From the NCBI GenBank assembly GCA_035610835.1, contig CM069449.1:9753855-9817854 (forward strand): DNA of 64,000 bases. Reading direction: 5' to 3'. The position numbers were made by a program, and so were the translations under genes. The DNA comes from Ophiura sarsii (taxonomy: Eukaryota; Echinodermata; Ophiuroidea; Amphilepidida; Ophiuridae). Every line of letters begins with the position of its first letter. Position 1 is the first letter of the stretch. This document shows, piece by piece, positions 11,476 through 24,032 of the stretch. The notes beneath the pieces are model-generated. The model was given only the letters and a program-made list of their open reading frames with translations. It was not told the origin of the DNA and searched no databases.

Positions 11476-11931
11476 GTAAGTCATTTATGGTAAACGTTTT
11501 TCTTATTTTTATTTGGTGACGTAACCCACTATTTCCAAGCAATAAAATCCCACCCAATATACACATTATATGTGCTTAGTACACGCTGTAGGATGTGATA
11601 TGTATGTACACAGAGCATACTGAGCATAGCATTGTATTTTATATTTTAGTACAGATTAGCTTTATTCCGTATAGCGCTCTCAACGGCATATAAGAGCAAT
11701 AACACTGACAAAATAGTTTAAGAATCTTGGCTATCCAATATTTAGCGTTTAAGCTAGTCGGCTATCCAATATTTAGTGTTTAAGCTATTTACCATCCTTA
11801 TATTTACCTCCCCGACCCCGATGTTTTGACATAAATTTACTCATGAATATCAGTTGTTAAAATTGTTGTACCATACAAAATACATTGCTATACTCAGTGT
11901 CCTCTGTGTATACATACCATATGCACACATA

Positions 11932-12423
11932 CGAGGGGGTATCAAAAAGTTTTAGAAATCACCCAGAAGTGAAAGAGCCAGAAATTTCATTTTGTTTTGT
12001 GATCCTTCAGACATCTTTACATCTTCCCTGTGCAAAGTTACACACTTCTCTTACTATTTATTACCTGTCCACAAAGGTTATGTAGGGGTCATTAGAGGTC
12101 AATCTGTGCACACCCCATGTTACCCATAAGTTTATGGTCACCAAGCTTGTTTGTAATGACTTTTGACCCCTTTCTGTCAAAACTTTAAACTATTTGTTGC
12201 TGTTTTGGGAATAACACAATCTGAGGCAATCTGAGAATCAATCAATGGCGGTCAATCTGAGGATCTCTACAATGGCGGTCTGTGGACAGGTAATAAATAG
12301 TGGGAGAAATGTATAACTTTGCACAGGGACTTTGTAAAGATGTCTTAAGGATTGCATATCAAAATAAAGTTTCTGACTCCTTCACTTCTGGGTGATTTCT
12401 AAAACATTTTTGATACCCCCTCG
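11932..12423. mobile_element. TA-flanked MITE with long TIRs, 492 bp
   Basis: The ends CGAGGGGGTATCAAAAAGTT and the complement of CGAGGGGGTATCAAAAATGT begin inverted repeats of about 150 bp. These extend through 'CACCCAGAAGTGAA' to 'TATTTATTACCTGTCCACA'. TA lies on both sides (11930-11931 and 12424-12425). It is Tc1/mariner-like and non-coding. It sits in the intron between the two cysteine-rich-peptide exons. Confidence 0.85.
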
Positions 12424-12429
12424 TAGATT

Positions 12430-12467
12430 ACCGGATAGACTACCGGATAGACTACCGGATAGACTAA
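12430..12467 (+). repeat. 12-bp tandem repeat
   Basis: Three perfect copies of ACCGGATAGACT lie just outside the MITE end. Confidence 0.85.
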
Positions 12468-12770
12468 AGTTGGTTGAATTCACCGGCGCGATTTGCGTAG
12501 CAATGTTTAAAAATATTGTATACAACTGTTTCACTCGGTGTTTTATTACACCTTAACTCGAACCCACGTGAACTCGGGACAATGATCAGTGCATCTTTTC
12601 AGATCGATGATATTTTCTGGGAATGAGGGTGTCGATTTATTAATTACTATTGAGGGGTTATTTCATGACAGCGTTAGAGGCTACGTGGCCTTTTATGATG
12701 CTTCCTTATGAACGATTTTAATCCGAGAAACACATGGCTTCAACAGAAAATCCCGGCTGCGAATTTATTA

Positions 12771-13014
12771 TAGTCGTGGTCAGAATACTTCGGCACTTTT
12801 TCTGTGACAACTGCGTACAGCGTAAACATAGAAGTGCGTTGTAGAACAGCGTCACAACAGCGTTATCTTTGAGCAGTTCGACGCGTCGCGGCCCCTGTAA
12901 TCCGATTGGCCGCGATTGTATCTTTGGGTCATGAATGTCCCCGCCCACACGCTCATTAACTAGACGCGCGCATTGGCGGTTTTAAAAAGTGCTGAAGTAT
13001 TCTGACGACGACTA
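12771..13014. mobile_element. TA-flanked MITE, 244 bp
   Basis: The inverted ends TAGTCGTGGTCAGAATACTT and the complement of TAGTCGTCGTCAGAATACTT continue for about 34 bp. TA lies on each side (12769-12770 and 13015-13016). The interior is unusually GC-rich for this window. Confidence 0.8.
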
Positions 13015-13289
13015 TAACCGTACACACTTTCGGCCAAACACTGTATAAATGTATTGCTGTACAATGTACATGTGCTATGCGCTTTACTCCGTCAAGGTAT
13101 CAAATGTTGTTTACGGTAACGAACATCGCATCCCGGCTTAGCCGTCTCTTGCACCATTTGAAAGTCACTGGTGAAAGGTGCTGATTAATTGGAATGTTTC
13201 AGGACAAGTTGTTTTTCCATTTTACTCTGCAGTTTCAACGTAATTAACTAAACGTTTACATTGTTATCTCTTTTTGATCTGTTTTTCAG

Positions 13290-13326
13290 GGCTGTAGAAA
13301 GACTTCGTAAATACTTTTTCAAGTAA
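13290..13326 (+). CDS. candidate terminal exon of the cysteine-rich peptide gene
   Basis: A good acceptor (ATCTCTTTTTGATCTGTTTT, CAG) ends at 13289. The preceding exon ends with two bases (GT), and the first G here completes a valine codon. The frame then reads AVERLRKYFFK and stops at TAA (13324-13326). The phase match and the splice signals support the link. The small size makes chance agreement possible. No polyadenylation signal was identified. Confidence 0.4.
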
Positions 13327-13750
13327 ACAAGTTCTTCATAGCCAAACATCCAGGAACTACATCGATATTGAACAACCGACAAAACTGCAATCCATGTGTT
13401 TTTCCATCTGAACAACCATTTATACAAACAAACCAATTAACTAACTTCACCCCATCGAGACCAAAATAACGCGTGAGTGTTATGTCCCTGCGATGGATTG
13501 TCGGGTGTTTTCGTGAACTAATTTGAACAAGAATTTATGATCGGACGGAACATCAAAGGGATGACTTGGGTGACGTGATCATAAACCAGGAGATTGAGTT
13601 TGTACAGCTCAACGTATACGTTGACGTAGTGCACGCTGATATCTCACGGTTACTGGTTCCAGCCTGGGACTCATACCTCTGTTCCGAATTATGATACTGC
13701 CATAGACTTTGTGTTATGATCAATGTGAACAGTGGTTCGTAACCAAGTTA

Positions 13751-14285
13751 GGGGAGACGTCAAAACTCGACCGCCCGTTGACTGCCGGTTACGGGCGGTT
13801 CCGCCCGGTTCTTTCAGGTCAAATGTTTTACTGGTATATGAATATTCGCGCATGCAACACTGAACAACCGCCGGTTGACTTAATGCTGTAATCTGACCAA
13901 TTTACACTATCAATCTGTTACTTTGCGGTCATAATAGCTCTCTCTATAATCGTTCTATAAAAAAAAAACATTCATAGACTTTCGGTATTGATTTTAAAAA
14001 GTTAATTGAGCTATAAACAGATTGAAAAAGCCAACCCCAGCGAAAATCAATAGCTGTATTGTACTGGTTGTCAACTGAGAATTTTAAGTCTTAAAAGAGC
14101 CCATTACTTCAAGATGTTATTGCTCATGTGTGTGACGAGGCACTTTCAACCGGTCGTGTTCACCAGAGTGTTACTATTTGACCTCATTATGTGTGTATAT
14201 TATAACAGACGACACGTTTTGTGAGAACCGAACGGAACCGGCCGTAACCGGCGGTTGCCGGGCGGTCGAGTTTTGACGTGATCCC
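13751..14285. mobile_element. PIF/Harbinger-like MITE, TTA target duplication, 535 bp
   Basis: The inverted ends start GGGGAGACGTCAAAACTCGA and the complement of GGGATCACGTCAAAACTCGA, and run about 75 bp through CCG-rich sequence. A 3-bp TTA lies on both sides (13748-13750 and 14286-14288). TTA/TAA duplication with ends starting in GG is typical of PIF/Harbinger. No transposase is present. Confidence 0.75.
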
Positions 14286-14838
14286 TTAGCGGGAGCCAGT
14301 TGACCTGGCAACGTGTATATTTTAACGTGCATATTTAACGTGCACAACTCTAACGAATACTCGATATTAACAGCTAGTGATGGAGACTCCAACCAAGATT
14401 ATCGTAGACATTATCGACCTACAATCTGTATTGTTGTCTACATTGTCAACATGTTACCACTGAAATTACATTACTACAGTGGTGACTTGCCACCTTGGTA
14501 ACAGAAAATCAAATGCAGATATTGTAACTTATCGAAATAAGAAACATGAACAGCAGATCTTGTCAACAAAACATTTCGTTTCCTATTGACATTATCTGCT
14601 GTTCACTTTTCTTATAGACCCTCTATGAACTGATTAAAGCTATACGTTAGTAGAGAAATGAATCATTTTATTCCTTATTGGTGTATGTGGCAGCTAGGGT
14701 CAGATAGGCTTGTTAACTCCTCAGAGCATCAGCAAATGTCTAGTTTGTCCTCGTGGAATATACCTCCTATGGACACGGAAGTATTGCACAAGCATGCTGG
14801 GACCGTTTAGGGCATCTTCTTTGATCTTCAGTATCACA
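14286..14838. other. no gene seen
   Basis: Contains a short inverted pair 'GAACAGCAGAT' / 'ATCTGCTGTTC' (14548-14605). Otherwise nothing recognised. Confidence 0.4.
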
Positions 14839-15100
14839 TGTACACCTACTGGTATTACACGAGACTCGCATGGACACCTACTGGCATTACACGAGACTCG
14901 CATGGACACCTACTGGCATTACACGAGACTCGCATGGACACCTACTGGCATTACACGAGACTCGCATGGACACCTACTGGCATTACACGAGACTCGCATG
15001 GACACCTACTGGCATTACACGAGACTCGCATGGACACCTACTGGTATTACACGAGACTCGCATGGACACCTACTGCCATACGCAAGGCTCACATGGACAT
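14839..15100 (+). repeat. 32-bp tandem repeat, about 8 units
   Basis: Seven nearly identical units start at 14847 and recur every 32 bp (TACTGGCATTACACGAGACT plus CGCATGGACACC). A diverged eighth starts at 15071, and there is a partial unit upstream. Because 32 is not divisible by three, each forward frame cycles with a 96-bp period, and all three are open. That explains three overlapping ORFs that are not genes. The low divergence suggests recent expansion. Confidence 0.9.
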
Positions 15101-17924
15101 GCTATGTTAATCACATGGGTGTCAAATGGATGGACGCAGCGGTGTTACAAAACATCTAAGCGCAGTATTAATGTGGCAGGGCCGGTATTCATCTGTGTTC
15201 GTTCGGGTGCAAACGACATTTTTATTCATTTATACGTGCGTGATATTAATTTGCGGTCATCACAATAGGCGCACCAAACATGGTATGAAATAATATAAAC
15301 AGGTTTCAATACTGCATGCAGATTTTCAAGTCGAAGCTTGGCTCGGTGTATCATATTTTTTTGTGAAATTAGTGTGTATAAACTCATAATTCTTCTTTTC
15401 ATAAGAGTTTCAAAATATAGTTTGTAGCCTAATTCTCCCTAATTGACCCGAATATATTGTTACCCCAGTGTTTATATAATGCATGTTGATATGACAAACG
15501 ACTCGGGATGTGATCAGATGTGTCATTGTTTTGATTATTGTAATTTACAAATATGCTCTACAACCATTTGCGAAAAATTATGTTGAAATCTGCCTTATCT
15601 GCTCGAAATAGTTTGTCACCATCGAGCATACACGTAGCGTTACTTTAGAAAGCTGATATTTGTATAGATTTAATTCATCCCATAGGCACACTGTACGTGA
15701 TTTCTGGCATAATCAACTGCAGTGGTTCACTATCATCCCTTGTATACATTATTATTAATTAGTAATACAGCGGTTATGATTGGCTCGTTGTAAGGTATGA
15801 TTATTTGAATAACCAATGAGATTGTTAGGTATCATATTTATTGGCAATATTATAGGCCTACTTTAACCGTTCTTATCGTGGCTTTGGTTGGTCCCTTCTC
15901 GTTGTAGTCCTCTGTCATCTCTAAAACGATAACATTGTTAGACTTTTGGTATATCCTTGGTGTAATATATCTACAAGTTAGACATGTGTAAAGACACCAT
16001 TACGGAATAAAGCTGTATAATCCTTTAGAGGATCCTATGTTGGGTTAATGTCGTGCTATCTTACATCAAGGATGAATCCGACTTTTTGTTAAATTAGTTC
16101 TGGGAATTACATTAACAACTCTGTAAATAGTTGTCTAGTTCGCTAAATTAATGACGTCACGAGGGAGCAAAGGAATCATTGGTCATGATAGCGGTGAGTG
16201 AAATCATCACATTTAGTTTAGTTCCGGAATTTAAATTAATAACTGAAAATATTCAATTCATTAAATCGTATAATTAATCAAATAAATTGGTTTGTAAGAA
16301 TGTGTTATTGAGTCTATATCTATATACCTCATATACAGACATTTGTCCTCTTATTGCTTAAGAGTGTTTCAAAAGACATGAAAAACATTTACCATATAGC
16401 AAAAAAAGTACTGACCGCTAAACCCACATCTGTTTATTCTTGATTCGCACGTAGGCCTACGCAAGTTTCAAATTTCGACACTACAGATAGATAGTATGTT
16501 ATCACGATTTTGCCATTCATTCCACCTATGAGGTATATAGAACATTGCTGAGTTCTTTTGGGGTAAATGTGAAACCTTAGGTATACCCAGAAGCCCTAGT
16601 TGGCATTAGGGAATATTTCAGTGATGAGCATTTAACATTGTAAATTGAAGTAACGAATTACTATTATTATAATCTGATTAATATTTGTATTAGCCTATGT
16701 CTCATTGAGAGTTTGAAAAGTATTTCGTTGAAAGTATTTAACATGCGTTACTCCTTTTGTCACACGTCTACGCTGCAAGAACGGACTATGTGTTATGCTA
16801 GAGTAGCAGGTTAGATAGTCCGTTTGAATATGCTTGACTATATTATACGTTATCGGTCAGATGTTGTACAAAATAGATATGGCTGGTGTTAAATTCTGCT
16901 TTACTCATTTGCACCGACTACCTTTCGTTAACAGTGTCTAGTATGAACGCGACGGAAGTAAACCGTCCTTCAAGTTCGTTCATACATGGTACAAACCTTG
17001 CACCGAAAACCAAGTCATCGATTCTCCCATTTTGGATCCAAAATTGTGACATATCTCAAAAAAACTACTCCTCCCACTTCCTTTGTAAATTGTAAACTAT
17101 AAGGATTTATGTCAATAAAAACCAATGGGTGACGAGTTTGTTTATTTTATACAGAAAAGTCAATACACACGATGACCCAGCTTATGGTGGAGCGATTCTG
17201 TAATGTACTTAGCGATATTTAGCGTTTTTATAATGGGATGCAATATCAAAGGGAGAACATCAGCGTTTTATATCACAACGCATCTCAGCCTGATGTGATG
17301 GCAGTTGAATGATCTATTTCCATTGGAATAATTCACCATACATCTTGACTCAAGTTAGATATCCGACTCTCATGTCGAAATAAAGCTGAGCAATATTTAA
17401 CTACAATTGCGACAGTTTACGATGCATTGCGGGTGGTGCGGTATGTTAGATTTACTATGTTACGTTAGCATAGCGCACCGTAAGGCAAACAGCATCTAGT
17501 GTGTAAACGCAACTTGATAACCTTGTAATTTTAACAACACGTGATAATCTTAGAGAAATGACTCGTAAGATGTTTATAGAAGTCTCCGATTTGGGTGTAG
17601 TTTCCAAATTTTTATCCGCCTACCTAAATATTAGCTAGACATGTGTTATTGTTGTCCGCTTTCATCATGGTTACCTTTCACATACCATTTCATTCCGTTA
17701 TTATTATTTCATTCAATGTTAAGAATAGTGTTTCTGTAATAAATATAAATAAATTGGTATAAATGCCATACACACGTTTATGGTCATGTTAGTCTTTTAT
17801 TTCAGGTCCTGTCGCTCTATATATATCAGTCGTAGTAAGCCATTTGTTTTTGCATTAAAGTGTAGCATAAAATGTATATCTCGCCATCAAGACTCAATCA
17901 AAAAAAAAGTATTAACACTTTTTT
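15101..17924. other. no gene or repeat recognised
   Basis: 2.8 kb of AT-rich sequence. Only short frames occur, and no convincing splice-bounded exon, RNA or terminal repeat was found. Confidence 0.4.
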
Positions 17925-18290
17925 AAGCGGCTATTGGTTTTACCATTATACAAAACAGATTTGTCAGAAACCTTTCCCAATTTCCAAGGTCTGCTTCAAG
18001 GATTACTTAACCAGAACTAGGCATGTTTGTACTTATTTTAATGCATTTCTCATGGTGATTCCAAATATGGAGATGAAATTCAATGATTTAGACATTTTTA
18101 AAACAATTTGTGAAATGTTGGAACTGTCATCTGCAAAAAGTCTAATCTCAAGAATTACTGAAACTAAACCAATACTAGGCATGTTTCTACTGCATTTTTC
18201 ATGGTGATTCCAAATATGGTGGTCAAAATCAATGATTTTGACATTTTTTAAATATTTTGTGAAATTTTGAAATTGTCGTCTGCATAATAT
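17925..18290 (+). repeat. dispersed repeat family L, copy 2 (internally duplicated)
   Basis: This is the longest of three copies. It carries a second partial copy of its own interior: 'GTGATTCCAAATATGG' occurs twice, about 150 bp apart, as do 'AATACTAGGCATG'-like blocks. Confidence 0.75.
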
Positions 18291-18485
18291 CAGATGTGTT
18301 TGCAGATATTTTCAATTCCGTCCGTAAATATTCATTATCAGTTAGCTGATATTGTGGACTATTCCATTTTTACCCATGTCGACTTTGATGATGCCAAATT
18401 GATATCGTTTGATATGTTTGTCTAGTGTTACAAAAGATACAGTTCCCAAGTGACAGAACAAGGTATTGTATGGTACTTATTAAGA

Positions 18486-18856
18486 CATATTATGTGATCT
18501 TTTCCAGGGAGCGCCCTCTATTCATGATTTTTTTTTAGAAAGTAGATTTTTTGCAGATTAACATTTCGGATCATAAATCATGAATATATTCCAAGTTACA
18601 GAGCGATACGATTCATAATTACCTCAAATTCATGGTCATAGAGTGAATTTAGAGTAAAATAAGTTGTCAGCGCAGACTCCGGCAGTTTATTTTCACTCTA
18701 AAACCATGATTTTGAAGTAAATTAAGAATCGTATCGCCCTGTAACTTGGAATGTATGTACGATTTATGATCAGAAATGTAAATCTGCAAGAAAATCTGCT
18801 TTAAATTTTTTGTTTCGAGGATTGAGGGCGTTCCCTGGAAAGATCACATAATATAC
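18486..18856. mobile_element. fold-back element, arms about 180 bp
   Basis: The left arm starts at TATTATGTGATCTTTTCCAG and the right arm ends with its complement. The arms match through 'GGGAGCGCCCTC', 'GCAGATTAACATTTC', 'GATCATAAATC', 'CCAAGTTACAG' and 'GCGATACGATTC'. Only a few bases separate them near 18675. A diverged relative is at 31096-31290. Confidence 0.8.
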
Positions 18857-19405
18857 CTTTAATCTGGCTATATCCGATTCACTTATGGATGTGTCGTTGA
18901 GTTACTTTGGAAAACATTTCCCTTTGCATTCTGACATTCGATCCGATACCATATCGTAAGGTTGCAGGAACGATACTGTAATATCGAGTGAGGCTTATTG
19001 ATCTTTTTTACATTAATCAGCATCGATAGAATACTAATAATATAAAATCTCTACCAACAACATAGGTAAAAAATTGCATTTAAAAGTTTTCTTTTAATAT
19101 GGACTCTGTGTCTGGCGTTGGTTAACTACAATGGTGGTCATAATTATAGTTGGGACACCCTGGTAATAATTATACTTTAATGTGTTCCCGTTTCCGCAAA
19201 ATTTACACTATTGAAACATTGCTGTCTTTGACGGAAAGCTTGAAGCATGTCCTCAACATGAATAACTCCCCCTCCTCCTACCCCACTGGGCAATGTTGAC
19301 CCCTTCCAGTATCCCGTAACCCAAAAATCATGTTTCAACATTGATCCAGGGGAGAGGGTGAGTTTTTAACACAGAAATAAAAGTGGCCCAAGATTGTAGG
19401 TTGAA

Positions 19406-20080
19406 GCGACGAAAAACCCCTGTTCTACGGTCAAACGAACCTCTCAGGTAGGGTCGGTGGTGGTGGGGGGTTTGTAAGGCTTTACCAAGCTGTCAACTTT
19501 TGAGAATTGCCGCCGAGTCAGAAACTTGAGACTTGAGAGAGCGGGGTGGTGTTGTGACTTGGCGTCCCTCAAACCGGCGCAAAAAATCAAGCATAACCAT
19601 ATAAGGGGTCACACTACTAAATAGAGCTCCATAGGGATGTGTACAAAAATACGCCCATGGAGTTGACTACCTCTCTGACGAGCTTGGAAATGCCGCCGTA
19701 ATCGTCAATGTTTCCAGTAAAAAACACAAATTTGAAAGATCTCTCAAAATTTATCTAGATGATATTCACAGTTTATAGTCAGGGTGCATGTAGGTGATGT
19801 CCCATTAATCATAATTAATCAAAAATCATAGGCATTTACGCAATTGTATTACCGTCAAGTTTTTTTAATTGATGATTTTGCCATGCATATTTTCCGATTC
19901 TAGCTTTAAACACCGCCCTTAAGGTTAGGGGATACCCCATTTAGTGTAGTGCACCCATAAGCGACAATACGATGTCAAAAAATTATATTGGTTCATTTTA
20001 GTAATTTTCAAAACTTTTTAAAATTAAATTAGGCAAATTCGAATTCGGGCCCGTAGCACACGGTGTTTTGACGTCGCCTA
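19406..20080. mobile_element. TIR element family C, copy 1, with a nested repeat
   Basis: The left end reads GCGACGAAAAACCCCTGTTC then TACGG, followed by 'AACCTCTCAGGTAGGGTCGG'. The right end is the complement of TAGGCGACGTCAAAACACCG. Family C has other copies at 39290-39536, 41512-41798 and 47532-49331. All carry (T)AGGCGA..AAAAA..TGTTCTACGG ends and an internal 'GTAGGGTCGGT' block. Family G copy 2 is nested inside. Confidence 0.7.
19617..19957 (-). repeat. dispersed repeat family G, copy 2
   Basis: Reverse complement of most of 889-1362. It is nested in family C copy 1. Confidence 0.7.
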
Positions 20081-21055
20081 ATTCACATGTTTTAATTGTT
20101 GGCAACCATTAGCCTTAACCCATTAACCAGATCGTACTTGATAAATGAAACACGCTTTGAATCAAGATTCATGGAATTTTCATAATATAACAAACACTGC
20201 ATATTTGACAGTCGCTTGGATTGTTTCTATTTTTCAACAGCACTTGTCATTAGTTTAAAATGTTACAAAGCGATTATAAGAAGTGTACAAATATAATTAA
20301 TTTAAATACCTTTTTCGAACCATTGTTTTCGAGCTCCGTAGCTTTTGGGATCATCACGACCCCTGTTTATATTCAGCGTAGTGTTTAATTCCCTCCACTT
20401 GTCACATGACCGCCTTTTAGGTGATCAGATAGCAGCAATATTAGTATACACGCTGCTAATTAGTGTACAAATGTCATCCAAACAGAATTAGTGTACCCGC
20501 AGTATTGATGATTAAACAAAAAATACTATAAATGTAAGCATCCATAGTGAGTCATCTTACAGTAACGTGTTAAAAGTGACAACACATTTAAAGTTCAAGA
20601 AAAGGAAATGTTTCCAAATAAAAAACGGTGATTTCTAAACAAAGAATTACATTTGGTCCAATGAAATTTCTAAATAGTATGATTTGCCACAAACATAACG
20701 TTTCCGTAACAGAAGATAACCAGTTAGTCTGGGGTTGAAGCGGTGCAGTTTTTTAATCCTATTCTCCTAATCAGTCAATGATTTTTCACATTTTGCCTAA
20801 TAAACACTGCAACCAAATTTTGGACAAAGGGTAAAAACAGTCTTGCAGAACGTGTGATTTGAAAGCAACTATTTGGCATGACTTTTAACTCATTTGGCAC
20901 TGAAATTGTTCTAATACTTTAGCCCAATATTTGAAATTTTCAATTCAATTATTCTATGATTGTTCTGCTTCATATGACTTCAAAATCATATTTTGACAAA
21001 TTACTTCCAGCTAGTAGAGTTATTTCTCTTTCAACTCTCTAGAATAATACAACTA
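20081..21055. other. no gene seen
   Basis: AT-rich unique-looking sequence with nothing recognised. Confidence 0.4.
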
Positions 21056-21255
21056 TACTATATTTGTTCAAGGTTTAAGATACAGCTTTATTTATCTCTA
21101 TCTATTCTTTATATGGTATCTTAAAACAAGTAATGCATTAGTTGCCTGGGATCACTTTTCATCCAAGTCAAAGCTTTCCTCTATGTGTGCTGGTCTAAGA
21201 GATCTCCACATTGTGCTGGTCTAAGAGACTTCCACATGGTCATTGTGTTTATATT
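21056..21255 (+). repeat. direct repeat, left copy
   Basis: This matches 21668-21872: 'TTTGTTCAAGGTTTAAGATA', 'CAGCTTTATTTAT', 'GTAATGCATTAGTTGCCTGG' and 'ACTTCCACATGGTCATTG' are shared. The two copies bracket an inverted pair and a 42-bp palindrome. Confidence 0.8.
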
Positions 21256-21259
21256 GCTA

Positions 21260-21602
21260 ATTCAAAATAGGTAATCAGTACCAAAAATCTGAGAAATACA
21301 TTAAATGAGCAAATTTCTTCTCCGCAGTTTGATACCTCATTACGCACTGTTGGTGTGTGTGTAAAGATAGCAAAGACTTTCATTCTTCACAGCTCACTCC
21401 AGACCCATTCATCCAGATAGCACAGAGTTATGACAGTAATCACACACAAATCAATGATTTCCTCTACCTAGTGCAACTTTGCTGTTGTTTAAAAGTATCC
21501 ATTCGATTTTGTTGAATGAGGTATCAAACTGCGGAGAAGAAATTTGCTCATTTAATGTATATTTCAGATTTTTGGTACCGATTATCTATTTTGAATTAGC
21601 CA
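21260..21602. repeat. inverted repeat, arms about 85 bp
   Basis: The left arm (about 21260-21350) contains 'AATTTCTTCTCCGCAGTTTG'. The right arm (about 21515-21602) contains its complement, with matching flanks out to 'ATTCAAAATAGGTAATC'. Probably a fold-back insertion between the direct repeats. Confidence 0.75.
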
Positions 21603-21626
21603 ACCTCAAAGCATCTGGTCAGGGAC

Positions 21627-21668
21627 TTTTGTTGCTAGGTGTATATTAAATATACACCTAGCAACAAA
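21627..21668. repeat. perfect 42-bp palindrome
   Basis: TTTTGTTGCTAGGTGTATAT-T is followed directly by its exact complement with no loop, so it could extrude as a cruciform. It abuts the start of the second direct repeat. Confidence 0.9.
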
Positions 21669-21872
21669 AAATATTATTTGTTCAAGGTTTAAGATACAGC
21701 TTTATTTATTCTTTAAATATGGATCTTAAAATAAGTAATGCATTAGTTGCCTGGGATAATATTCCATCCAAGATTTAATCTTTTGTCCCATAAATTTGAA
21801 TCTTACGTCAAAGCTTTTCCTGGGCATGTGGTGGTCTAACAGAAACTTCCACATGGTCATTGTTTATATATA
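21668..21872 (+). repeat. direct repeat, right copy
   Basis: Second copy of 21056-21255. It is interrupted at its right end by the TA-flanked element starting at 21881. Confidence 0.8.
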
Positions 21873-21880
21873 TGTATATA

Positions 21881-22960
21881 CAGCGTGTATCAAAAAGAAC
21901 GCAACACTTTTTGTCGAGAGCAGTAAAAGACAAATCACTCCAAAAATTATATATTCTGTTAGGTCTACTTATCGGCTATCACATAGTCAAATTGCAACGA
22001 TATCGATTATTTATTCGCTGAGATATTAAAGGTATAAGTAGAGAAGTGCAAAACACGTTTTACATCGTTCGTTCTAAAAACTTGGATATTCCTGTCCGAT
22101 TAGTGTTATCGATTAACAGTTTATAACTATGTAACCTTAATGTCTGGAATGGTTTATCTTAATTATCCTTTGTTTGAGTAAGGTGGTACATAAAATCAAT
22201 GAATCATGTAATCTGATAATCATTTGACCATTTGAATACGTCAACCACCCTTTTTAAGTTCTGAACCACCGATTGCTATGATCGCACCATAATGTCTATG
22301 GTACGTTCGTTCATAAATTTTAAGTTTATAATCGATGCATCTTAAAACAAGGACAGCATTTTGAGGGTCGAGCAGCACCATAATGTCCCATTCACAACAG
22401 AATAACAATGACTGATTCATACCAGACAATTCCTAGCTACCTTCACTGGACTATTCCATTTGTTTATCTTTTGAATAATGTGCCATACTGTTTTATTTAT
22501 GACATTAACGAGAGAAAAAGAGAGAGGATTTGCAAACAGACTTTGTAATCTGGATTGTCAAGTTGTGTCATTAACTGTCAACTAATTTATTGCCAGATTT
22601 AATTAATATTGATATGATACTGTAATAGCCAGACATTTGATACCTTTAACATGACATTTTCTTCTCAGAATAATGAGTTTGATTCCAAGTATTTAAGTAC
22701 AATGAGTTATTAAAGTGTCTTGCTAATATTCACCTGACAAGAAAATCAGGCATACAGGATAAACGATGTAAAACGTGTTTTGCACTTGTCTACGTGTATC
22801 GTTGATATCTCAGCGAATCAATAATCAATATCACTGTAATTTGACTATGTGATAGCCAATAAGTACACCTAACAGAATATATAAATTTCAGAGTGATTTG
22901 TGATTTGCCGTAATCTGAGAGCTCGCGACAAAAAGTGTTGCTTTTTTTTTATACACCCTG
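21881..22960. mobile_element. TA-flanked element with about 190-bp TIRs, 1080 bp
   Basis: The ends CAGCGTGTATCAAAAAGAAC and the complement of CAGGGTGTATAAAAAAAAAG start long inverted repeats. They match through 'GCAACACTTTTTGTCG', 'CTATCACATAGTCAAATT', 'CTCAGCGAATCAATAA' and 'GTGCAAAACACG'. TA flanks both ends (21879-21880 and 22961-22962). The interior has no transposase frame. It is Tc1/mariner-like and non-autonomous. Confidence 0.85.
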
Positions 22961-23262
22961 TATATCGTTTTAAGGCAACAAAACAACACCCATTTCAATT
23001 GTTTTATGGATCCGACTGTAGACATTTTAAGCAAATGATCATTTTAATATAACAGAAATGAACTACAAATAAGATCATGAAAGCCACCACAACAAGATAC
23101 TAGGCATATTTCAATACCATTATCAAATATGATCAGAAAGTCTTAAAAATAGTATTCATAAGAATTTTGAGATTTCAAAAAACATGAACGATAATAATCC
23201 AAAATATTGACAATTTACCTTCAAATATTCAAACAAAAGCAAAATGATACCTAGAAACTTTC

Positions 23263-23474
23263 ATAGTTTGATCAATTCCAAATTGGCGAAGCCGCCTTAC
23301 AGCAGTTGATGAATAGAAGGATGCAGGCGTGCATGAAGGCAACAAGCGCACTGTGCATCATATGTGTGTACGGCAACAATCGCGCGGTACGGCAACAATC
23401 GCACGGAATGCTTTTGTGCGAGGAGAGATCAAAAGTGAATATTTCTCGCCAATTTTGAACTGATTAAACTATAA
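23263..23474. mobile_element. MITE family H, copy 1
   Basis: The inverted ends are 'ATAGTTTGATCAATTCCAAA' (then TTGGCGA) and the complement of 'ATAGTTTAATCAGTTCAAAA'. Related copies occur at about 30690-30860 and 50310-50415. It contains a short tandem 'GCGGTACGGCAACAATCGC'. Confidence 0.75.
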
Positions 23475-23541
23475 CAGTCCACAAGTAGGTCGATCCAGAA
23501 AACGGCCACCTTTTTATGGCGGCTTTCACTGATGACGTGTC

Positions 23542-23707
23542 CAGGGCTCAAATTACAGGGAGGCAATCAAGGCCATGGCCTCCATGCCCTTTGACTTGGA
23601 CTTGGTGCCCTCAATTTCAAAGCATTCTTTAGCATATAGTGGCCTCTGGCACTCTTGTGCATTGGCCTTGAAATGAGTGTCTTCAAAGAATTGTAATTTG
23701 AGGCCTG
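23542..23707. mobile_element. hAT-like MITE with perfect 8-bp target duplication, 166 bp
   Basis: The ends CAGGGCTCAAATTACA and the complement of CAGGCCTCAAATTACA are flanked on both sides by GACGTGTC (23534-23541 and 23708-23715). An 8-bp duplication with CAGGG-type ends is diagnostic of the hAT superfamily. Confidence 0.88.
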
Positions 23708-24032
23708 GACGTGTCACTTTTACAACATGGATAGTTATCATAGGTTTACACATTTTGGAAACCTTAGAACCTACTTTTTCAGTTTTTCAAGTAATCATTT
23801 ACTCTGTATAATTGTTTAACAAATAACATGCGATAGGTCTAAACCAAGTTCAAACAATTAGATGGAAAATAATGATGCTGCAGCTATGCAGCCATGTTCA
23901 CCACTCTGCAGTCAATGTTTTTTAAATCTGTTGAACAGGTTTTGGACATCATTGATCATGCATCATTTGCAAACGTCCAATTCAAGAAGTACAGACATTT
24001 TTTTAAAATCTCAAATATTTCCATTATATAAC

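Noticed and set aside
14710..15268. Overlapping plus-strand ORFs with periodic peptides
   Set aside because: Caused by a 32-bp tandem repeat open in all three frames. No splice or start support.
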